Assembly: GCA_016709445.1 (NCBI GenBank)
Contig: JADJMV010000019.1
Location: 1-64,000, forward strand
From: Phycisphaerales bacterium
Lineage (GTDB): Bacteria; Planctomycetota; Phycisphaerae; Phycisphaerales; UBA1924
Length of the DNA stretch: 64,000 nucleotides
Reading direction: 5' to 3'
Part shown: piece by piece, positions 58,625 through 64,000 of the stretch
How the letters are laid out: every line of letters starts with the position of its first letter
How positions within the stretch are numbered: position 1 is the first letter of the stretch
Made by a program: the position numbers and the translations under genes
Notes under the pieces: model-generated
Databases searched by the model: none
What the model was told of the DNA's origin: nothing
What the model saw: only the letters and a program-made list of their open reading frames with translations

Positions 58625-59203
58625 TCAGGCGATGGTTTCGATGCGGACGGTATTGCCCGCGGTGTCGACCTCGACGACCTTGACCGGCGTGCCCGAGGTC
58701 AGCGGTGCGCCCCCGGCCTGCACGGCGTCGAACTCTCTGAGCCGCTCCTGGACGACGAGTTTGACGCGCCCGCGCCCCACGCCACCGGCGGGCACCTGCA
58801 CGCACACCTCGCCGGTCAGACCAAGCGTGGCCCCCAGGTCGATGTTGCCGGTGGATTGGAGCTTGAGCATGAGCTTGCTTGTCGTGATGATGAGCCACCA
58901 CGTGCCCATCCCCGCCAGGCCCGCGAAGATGCACGAGTTGCTGATGCTCATGTCGAGCATCCGGTAGCACGCCAGCCCCACCCAGCCCGCGCCCATCAAG
59001 AACGCGGAGATGGTCTCCATGCTGACGAACTGGATCTCGCCGGTGACGTCGTGAGAGTGGAGATCGCCCGACGGCCCATCGATATCGGTCTCGAAGTCCG
59101 ACCCCGCGTGCGTGAGCGCGAGGCGGAGGAGAAAGTAGACCGTGGACAGCACCGCCGGCACCGTGAACCACGACGCGTGATCGCCGAAGAACAGGTCCAA
59201 CAT
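58625..59203 (-). CDS. NfeD/YuaF-like membrane protein
   Basis: A 192-residue membrane protein. It has helices at about residues 14-30 (FTVPAVLSTVYFLLRLALTH), 65-80 (ISAFLMGAGWVGLACYRML) and 88-108, followed by a soluble OB-fold-like domain. That domain contains LGLTGEVCVQVPAGGVGRGR, SGTPVKVVEVDTAGNTVRIE and the typical DIDGPSGDLHSHDVT segment of the YuaF/NfeD-like family. It lies directly upstream of the flotillin gene on the same strand, the arrangement seen in other bacteria, where these proteins act with flotillins in membrane organisation. The ATG at 59203 is the first start of the frame. Confidence 0.82.
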   Translation of the reverse strand: MLDLFFGDHASWFTVPAVLSTVYFLLRLALTHAGSDFETDIDGPSGDLHSHDVTGEIQFVSMETISAFLMGAGWVGLACYRMLDMSISNSCIFAGLAGMGTWWLIITTSKLMLKLQSTGNIDLGATLGLTGEVCVQVPAGGVGRGRVKLVVQERLREFDAVQAGGAPLTSGTPVKVVEVDTAGNTVRIETIA

Positions 59204-59355
59204 GACAAGACCCCTTCCCGATCCGGCGTGAACCCCACGCCGCCGCGGACACCCGGCAATATACCGGATCCGCTGAACCGACAGGTACTTGGGAAACCGC
59301 CGGGGTTGGTTGCAGTCCCCGGAATTGCTCCCCGCCCCCGGTCGCCAATAATCCC
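59204..59355. promoter_or_regulatory. Divergent promoter region, NfeD-flotillin and trkH
   Basis: The stretch between the NfeD-like gene and the riboswitch. It must hold the trkH promoter, with transcription starting upstream of 59356, and the promoter of the flotillin operon on the other strand. I cannot place the boxes reliably; aatatacc at 59259-59266 is AT-rich for this genome. Confidence 0.45.
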
Positions 59356-59506
59356 GCGTTGTTGCAGCCGAGTCCCCGTCCGATGGCGGGGAGCGGGGGA
59401 ACCAACGCCGCGGACCGAGAGGCGCGGCAGGGGCGAAGGAATCACGGGATTCCAGGCCACTTTCAGGGCCCAGCCCGTCAGCTCACCCCGTAGGCATGTG
59501 AAAGGG
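59356..59506 (+). ncRNA. c-di-AMP (ydaO-yuaA) riboswitch
   Basis: The trkH leader contains the conserved elements of the ydaO-yuaA class in the right order. They are gttgttgcagccgagtcc at the 5' side, a hairpin ccccg/cggggag, the block gcgggggaacc (59393-59403), ggggcgaa followed by a GAATC-containing stem, and the near-invariant gcccgtcagctcaccccg-taggc (59473-59495). CTTTCA (59460-59465) pairs with TGAAAG (59499-59504), enclosing that block as in the Bacillus element. These riboswitches bind c-di-AMP and usually switch off potassium-uptake or cell-wall genes when c-di-AMP is high. The gene 126 bases downstream is a potassium transporter, as expected. Confidence 0.88.
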
Positions 59507-59631
59507 CACGACGTCGGGCCCTCCTGCGGCCGCGTGTTCGCGGCACCCGGGCTCCCGCTCGTGCGACTGGGGTGTGGCGCCGACGCGTCCAGGACCGCGT
59601 CGGGTGGCCGCGCGCTCAGCTGGAGCCGAGC

Positions 59632-61089
59632 ATGGCGCCGCGGGAGAACCGACCGACCGATTCTGAGACACTCTCCGAGGAACTCAACACTGCACGACCG
59701 GGAGACCGCGCGTGGCGCCGCCCGCTCGTGGCGGCGGGGCGCGTCGCTTCGTGGGCGGTCATGGCGCCGCCGCGAGCGAGCCTGCGGGTCTGGTCTCGCC
59801 TTCGCCCCGCGCAGCAGCTCGTGCTCGGGTTCGGCGCGTACTCGGCGATCGGGACGGCGCTGCTGAGCCTGCCGTGGTCGCAGCACGGGCGTGCGCCGGT
59901 GATCGACCACGCCTTCAACGCGGTGAGCGCGATCTCGACCACCGGGCTGACAACGATCAGCGTGCCGGACCGCTACACCTTCGCCGGCCAGCTCGTCCTG
60001 CTGATGATGTTCCAGATCGGGGGCGTCGGGTTCATGACGCTCTCCTCGCTCCTGATCCTCGCCCGTGGGCGGCGTCTGTCGGACCAGCGGCTCGGGGTGC
60101 TCAAGACGGGCTTTTCCGTCCCCCGCTACTTCGTGATGCAGCACTTCCTCGTCCACGTGGTCGTGTTCACCGCGCTGTGCGAGGCGTCCGGAGCGCTCCT
60201 GCTCTGGTGGCGCTTCGCGGCGCTCGGCGTCGAGCACCCGCTCTGGTCGGCGGTGTTCCACTCCGTCTCGGCGTTCGCCACCGCGGGCTTCAGCCTCAAC
60301 AACGACAGCATGGCGGCCTTCGCGGGCGACTGGCCGGTCAACCTCGTCGTCGGCGTGCTCTGCTACCTGGGCGCCATCGGGTTTATCGTCGCCCAGGACG
60401 CCTGGTACAGCATCCGCCTCCGGGAGCGGATGCTCACGTTCACCTCAAGAGTGATCCTCACCACAACGGCGGCCGTGTTCGTCGTCGGGACGCTCCTCCT
60501 CTTCTTCCTCGAACCCAGCGTGCACGGGCTGCCCATGGGCCGGCGACTGCTCGCCAGCGCGTTCCAGGTCATGACCGCCTCCTCGACCGCGGGGTTCAAC
60601 ACGATCCCGATCGGATCGATGTCCGCCTCCGGCCTGGTGGTCGTGGTGATCGCGATGCTGATCGGCGCCTCGCCGAGCGGCACCGGCGGCGGCATCAAGA
60701 CCACGAGCGTCTCGGCGATCCTCGGCAATCTCTGCAGCGTCATGAGGGGCCGGACCGAGATCGTCTGGCTCGGGCACGAGATCCCGCTCGTCCGGGTGCT
60801 CTATGCGTTCGCCGCCAGCTCGCTCTACCTGCTCGGACTGTGCGTGGGCGTGCTCGTGCTCTGCTGCACCGAGCGGCAGCCCTTTATCGATCTGGTCTTC
60901 GAGAGCGCGAGCGCCATCGGCACTGTCGGCCTCTCGATGGGCATCACCGGAGGGCTTTCGGTGGCGGGCAAGCTGACCGTGATCGCCCTCATGTTTGCCG
61001 GGCGATGCGGGCCTCTGACGATCGGGCTGGCGCTCCTGCGCCCGGACCGCGGGGAGGGCCGACCCCGAGGGGACGACCTGGCGGTGTGA
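59632..61089 (+). CDS. TrkH/KtrB-type potassium uptake protein
   Basis: A 485-residue potassium transporter with the four-repeat TrkH/KtrB/HKT pore. Each repeat has a selectivity filter centred on glycine: AISTTGLTTI, AFATAGFSLNN, ASSTAGFNTIP, and AIGTVGLSMG. The GASPSGTGGGIKTTS segment is the family signature before the third/fourth pore region. About ten helices are visible. The N-terminus (residues 1-60) is a basic extension. The ATG at 59632 has GGAG seven bases upstream. Transport normally needs a soluble TrkA/KtrA subunit, which is not in the window. The c-di-AMP riboswitch in the leader predicts repression by c-di-AMP. Confidence 0.94.
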   Translation: MAPRENRPTDSETLSEELNTARPGDRAWRRPLVAAGRVASWAVMAPPRASLRVWSRLRPAQQLVLGFGAYSAIGTALLSLPWSQHGRAPVIDHAFNAVSAISTTGLTTISVPDRYTFAGQLVLLMMFQIGGVGFMTLSSLLILARGRRLSDQRLGVLKTGFSVPRYFVMQHFLVHVVVFTALCEASGALLLWWRFAALGVEHPLWSAVFHSVSAFATAGFSLNNDSMAAFAGDWPVNLVVGVLCYLGAIGFIVAQDAWYSIRLRERMLTFTSRVILTTTAAVFVVGTLLLFFLEPSVHGLPMGRRLLASAFQVMTASSTAGFNTIPIGSMSASGLVVVVIAMLIGASPSGTGGGIKTTSVSAILGNLCSVMRGRTEIVWLGHEIPLVRVLYAFAASSLYLLGLCVGVLVLCCTERQPFIDLVFESASAIGTVGLSMGITGGLSVAGKLTVIALMFAGRCGPLTIGLALLRPDRGEGRPRGDDLAV

Positions 61090-61116
61090 GGTGTCCGCGG
61101 GGCTCGCCCGAACGGC

Positions 61117-61575
61117 TCACCCGGCCCGCATCACCCCGTCGAGCACGATGGCGCAGGCGACGAACGTCGCCACGAAGAGGCCCGCGGCCGTGGCGGTGGC
61201 GATGCCGACGCGCCGCGACGAGAGGAATCCCAACGCCCCGATGCTGCCCACCAACACAAGGACGCCCGCCAGGAGGCTGTAGACGACGAGCCGGGTGAGG
61301 CCGACAAACCCGGGCACCTGCTCGGGGATCATGACCGTCGCGGCCCGGTGCATGCCGGGCAGGATGAGCGCGTCCAGGATCGTCCCGAAGAGAAAGAGCA
61401 GCGTCGCGCCGGCCTGGGCGACGAGGAGGGTCGATCGCAGGCGGCCACGCCCACGCTCCGCGAGCAGGAACAGGAGCCCGCTCATGGCGATGGCGGCGAG
61501 CAGCGTGCCCACGAGCAGCAGCTGGCTCATCTCCTCACGCTTGAACTCCAGCAGATCGAGCCACTGCTCGTTCAT
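61117..61575 (-). CDS. Small four-helix membrane protein
   Basis: Not recognised. The 152-residue protein has four predicted helices: LLLVGTLLAAIAMSGLLFLL, LLVAQAGATLLFLFGTILDA, LVVYSLLAGVLVLVGSIGAL and GIATATAAGLFVATFVACAI. The N-terminus MNEQWLDLLEFKREEMSQ is acidic and short. No enzyme motif is visible. It is convergent with trkH (28-base gap). An array of 8-bp tandem repeats lies 75 bases upstream of its ATG at 61575, between it and the pseudo-receiver gene. Confidence 0.7.
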   Translation of the reverse strand: MNEQWLDLLEFKREEMSQLLLVGTLLAAIAMSGLLFLLAERGRGRLRSTLLVAQAGATLLFLFGTILDALILPGMHRAATVMIPEQVPGFVGLTRLVVYSLLAGVLVLVGSIGALGFLSSRRVGIATATAAGLFVATFVACAIVLDGVMRAG

Positions 61576-61649
61576 GGCGACGGCTCCAGAGACTGGCCGC
61601 CATCATACCGGAAGGAAGAGGAGCCCCATCCCCCGTTGCTCCCCGCCCC

Positions 61650-61721
61650 TCTGTCCCTTTGTCCCCCTGTCCCTCTGTCCCTCTGTCCCTTTGTCCCTCT
61701 GTCCCTTCGTCCCTCTGTCCC
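61650..61721. repeat. 8-bp tandem repeat, nine copies of TYTGTCCC
   Basis: Nine consecutive octamers related to tctgtccc (variants tttgtccc, cctgtccc, ttcgtccc) occupy 72 bases between two minus-strand genes. The octamer is the reverse complement of the repeat at 41997-42049, so the same minisatellite occurs at two loci in opposite orientation. No spacers are present, so it is not a CRISPR array. Confidence 0.85.
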
Positions 61722-61740
61722 TCTCCCGTCACCCTTCCGC

Positions 61741-62925
61741 CTACGCCGCCAGCCCGTAGTCGTCGGCCCCGTCCTCGTGCTCGTCGTGGGCGTCGAGGCC
61801 CCACTTCTCCTTGGGGAGGTGGCGGTGGTGCACCTGGATGACCCGGGCGAGCTGCTGGGCGAAGAGGCTGGCCATGGCGGCCAGCATGCCGCCGTGCTCC
61901 TCGCTGAACCCGGTGTGGCGGTCGCGGAAGAGCGTGACGACGGCGAGGCATTCGTCGTCGTGATGGCAGGCGATGCAGGCGACGGCGTGTCCGTCAAGCC
62001 AGTCCGCCTGTTCGCCGAGGCGTTCGACGAGTGCGTGTTCGGTGCGCATCAGGACGACGCCCTCGTCGTGCTCGAAGCGCTCCGGGATCACACCCGCGAG
62101 ATGGTCGAGGAGCACCTCGGCCGTGTCGCGCGGGCAGTCGTAGTTTACATAGGCCCCGAGCGTATAGTCGCCCGTGGTGTTGGGCAGGAAGACCGCGGCG
62201 TTGGTCGGCCCCAGCTTGGCGAGGACGAACTCCAGCACGGTGCGGAGCAGGCTCTCGAGGTCAAGCTCCTGGCGGATGAGGCTGTTAAACTCGGCGGCGA
62301 ATCCGACATTGGCCATCTGTTCGGTCAGCTTCTGGTAGGCGACGGCGAGATCGTCGCACATGGCGCCGACCTGGCTGCTCATCTCCTCCCGCGCGGCGTT
62401 CACATCGCGGCACACGCGGCGCAGTCGCTCGACGCGCTGCTGCTGCGTCCGGATCTGACGCGCCCGGGTGACGGCCTGCTCGATGCGCGTGGTCAGGACC
62501 GCGCCCTCCATCGAGCCGACCAGGTAGTCGAGCACTCCCGCTTGCATCGCCTGCACGGCATCGTCGAGGTCGGCCTTCTTGGCGAGCATGACCACGCCGA
62601 GTCCGCCGTCGAGCTCGTGGAGCCCGCGGACCAGCTCGAGCCCGCGCCCACCGCTCATCGCGGCCTGCACCATGGCTACGTCGAAGCGATCGGTCGCCAC
62701 AGCCGCGAGCGCATCCGCCGGATCAGCAACCTGTTCGACGCTCATGCCGCGGCCGGTCAGCCGGGCGGTGATCGATTCACGCTCGACCCGCGAGGCGCTG
62801 ATGACGAGGACTCGCGGCGTCGGGTCGCCGGAGGGCCAGACGTTCTGGGCCGGCTCCCCCGGCGTGCATGTGCGCGGCTTGCGCCGTCCGTGCTCACCGG
62901 GTTGCTTCTGGCCGCCGCTGCTCAT
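61741..62925 (-). CDS. Degenerate receiver (pseudo-REC) plus GAF regulator
   Basis: A 394-residue cytoplasmic signalling protein. Residues about 37-155 have a response-regulator receiver fold, but the acidic pocket reads VISAS instead of VDDE, and the phosphorylated Asp is replaced by Gln in AMVQAAMSGG. The Thr and Lys positions are also lost (MLAKK, YLVGS). It should not be phosphorylated in the normal way. A coiled coil (about 160-215) leads to a GAF domain (about 230-375, with RQELDLESLLRTVLEFVLAK and AVACIACHHDDECLAVVTLF) and a His/Asp-rich tail. The ATG overlaps the stop of the histidine kinase gene (ATGA at 62922-62925). Confidence 0.88.
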   Translation of the reverse strand: MSSGGQKQPGEHGRRKPRTCTPGEPAQNVWPSGDPTPRVLVISASRVERESITARLTGRGMSVEQVADPADALAAVATDRFDVAMVQAAMSGGRGLELVRGLHELDGGLGVVMLAKKADLDDAVQAMQAGVLDYLVGSMEGAVLTTRIEQAVTRARQIRTQQQRVERLRRVCRDVNAAREEMSSQVGAMCDDLAVAYQKLTEQMANVGFAAEFNSLIRQELDLESLLRTVLEFVLAKLGPTNAAVFLPNTTGDYTLGAYVNYDCPRDTAEVLLDHLAGVIPERFEHDEGVVLMRTEHALVERLGEQADWLDGHAVACIACHHDDECLAVVTLFRDRHTGFSEEHGGMLAAMASLFAQQLARVIQVHHRHLPKEKWGLDAHDEHEDGADDYGLAA

Positions 62926-64000
62926 GCCGCCAATCCCGCCTCTCGGTTCGGCTCTGGCCTCCAGCCTTCCAGGCTGATGATGGCCGCCGTGCCTCCGTGC
63001 TCACCCGGCTCCAGCCGGATCGATCCGCCGTGCAGCTCCACCAGGCGTCGCGCCAGGGGGAGCCCGAGTCCTCTCCCGCGTCCCGCCGGCCGCTCGCTGA
63101 AGAACGGGTCGAAGGCGTGACGCTGGGCCTTGGACGACAGGCCCGGCCCGTCGTCCTCAACCCGCACCACAAGTCGGTCATCGGCGGGCTCGATTTGAAC
63201 GTGAACGCGCACAATCCCGTCGGGCGCCCAATCTCGGGCGTTCCGGATCAGCTCCGCCATCGCGCGCGCCAAGCGATCCACGTCGATATTCGCCACGAGC
63301 CCACCGGGTGGGAGGTCCAGGCAGACCCTGCCGGACGGTCCGAGAGCGATCCGGGCCGCCAGATCGACCACCGTTTCCATGGGGGACGGCGCCCGCGTCA
63401 GGTCACCCGGGCGGGATATCTGGTGCAGCGCGGTGACGAGGTCCGACAGGTCGGTGGCGGCGGCGGCGATCTTGGAGGCCGTCGCACGGTCGGGCCCATC
63501 GGCGAGGTGGTCGACCAGGATCTGGGCGCGCCCGCGGATCACGGTGAGAGGGTTGTTCATCTCGTGCGCAGCACCCGCGGTCATCTCGCCCAGCTTGGCC
63601 ATCGCCTCCGACTCGGTCAGCCTCGCCTGCGCGTCGGCGAGCGCGCGGTTCGAATCCGCGAGTCCCTCGGCCAGGCGTTCGCTGGATCGCCGGCTGGCCC
63701 CCGCGCTCATCGCGGCCGACCATGTGGCGCGCAGCGGCGCGAGGTGCCGCTCCTCCGGCGATTCCTCCGGCGCGGGCGCATCGGTGATGAGCACGCAGCC
63801 CGGCACCGCATCGCCCTCGCAGGCGGACATCACGCGGAGCGGCGCCGCCTCCGCGTCGAGACCAAGTGCCTCGCACGCCCAGCGTGCCAGCGCGGACCGC
63901 ACGCCGGGCCGGTCGGCCCAGCTCGCCGAGTGGGAGAGGTCGACATCGGCCAGGCCCTCCGGCGGCTCGGCGCTGATCATCCGCGTGAGCTCCCCGTGGG
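62922..64000 (-). CDS. Sensor histidine kinase, partial at window edge
   Basis: The C-terminal part of a histidine kinase. The phospho-accepting region is KLGEMTAGAAHEMNNPLTVI with the conserved His. The ATPase domain shows the N box ELIRNARDWAP, G1 VRVEDDGPGLSS, F box FDPFFSERPAGRGRG and G2 LGLPLARRLVELHGGSI. A degenerate sensor-like region (residues about 20-115 of the visible part) precedes it. The reading frame remains open to the last base, so the gene probably begins beyond 64000; an ATG at 63980 could be the start if it is short. Its stop overlaps the pseudo-receiver/GAF gene, so the two form a co-translated but atypical signalling pair. Confidence 0.9.
   Translation of the reverse strand, partial: HGELTRMISAEPPEGLADVDLSHSASWADRPGVRSALARWACEALGLDAEAAPLRVMSACEGDAVPGCVLITDAPAPEESPEERHLAPLRATWSAAMSAGASRRSSERLAEGLADSNRALADAQARLTESEAMAKLGEMTAGAAHEMNNPLTVIRGRAQILVDHLADGPDRATASKIAAAATDLSDLVTALHQISRPGDLTRAPSPMETVVDLAARIALGPSGRVCLDLPPGGLVANIDVDRLARAMAELIRNARDWAPDGIVRVHVQIEPADDRLVVRVEDDGPGLSSKAQRHAFDPFFSERPAGRGRGLGLPLARRLVELHGGSIRLEPGEHGGTAAIISLEGWRPEPNREAGLAA

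Noticed and set aside
61650..61721. Possible CRISPR-like array.
   Set aside because: The units are eight bases long and directly adjacent, without spacers, and no cas gene is nearby.

Overview
The window is about 64 kb of high-GC DNA. It looks like part of a draft genome or metagenome assembly of a planctomycete, most likely class Phycisphaerae. That placement is inferred from family content and has not been tested by phylogeny. The supporting families are a prepilin-like protein with a [13 protein letters not shown] N-terminus, the MoxR/DUF58/BatA/VWA operon, a small Hc1-like histone, a FecR/ECF pair, a protein with the paired zinc knuckles CPRCWYDM and CPECG, a PqqD-M50-HlyD fusion next to a shortened SecA, and TPR-sulfotransferases.

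Layout. 0-5 kb: a HepT/MntA toxin-antitoxin pair lies between sucC and a truncated copy of the sucC 3' end, followed by a glycosyltransferase. 4-7.5 kb: a secreted hypothetical protein, an ECF sigma factor, a FecR-type anti-sigma factor and a prepilin-like protein. 7.5-9 kb: a lone atpD with a strong terminator. 9-11.3 kb: poor, probably damaged sequence with a broken prepilin gene and homopolymer G runs. 11.3-17.6 kb: a frameshifted membrane protein, a DUF1569 protein, two acetyltransferases, two tandem TPR-sulfotransferases and an EamA-type membrane protein. 17.6-27.2 kb: a Dus-like enzyme with a large insertion, a lipoprotein, a PIG-L deacetylase, a second poly-G region, a very long S9 peptidase, a hypothetical protein, a metallophosphoesterase and tRNA-Thr(CGT).

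27.4-37.8 kb is one minus-strand operon: ABC-type permease, NHL lipoprotein, VWA/amidotransferase-like membrane protein, MoxR, DUF58 and BatA-like protein. Two hairpin-forming repeats sit between its genes. 38.0-39.9 kb holds accB-accC. 40-47.4 kb is the most intriguing block: two HlyD-type adaptors (one with GAF-like domains), a PqqD-M50 peptidase-HlyD fusion and a SecA paralogue without a zinc tail. It looks like an undescribed membrane processing or export apparatus.

47.6-56.9 kb carries sugar-activation genes (DegT aminotransferase, ManA, and an FKP-type fucose pyrophosphorylase and kinase split into two overlapping genes), a FabZ-like dehydratase overlapping an Hc1-like histone gene, a kinase-like phosphotransferase and der. 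57-59.2 kb is a flotillin/NfeD pair. A c-di-AMP (ydaO-yuaA) riboswitch stands in front of trkH at 59.4 kb. The window ends with a membrane protein, a GAF protein with a degenerate receiver domain, and its overlapping histidine kinase, which runs off the edge.

Sequence quality matters here. At least seven genes, including der and moxR which are expected to be functional, need one-base corrections at short homopolymers to read through. Four poly-G runs of 13 to 58 bases occur in otherwise broken regions. These are more likely sequencing or assembly errors than biology, and every 'frameshift' below should be read that way first.
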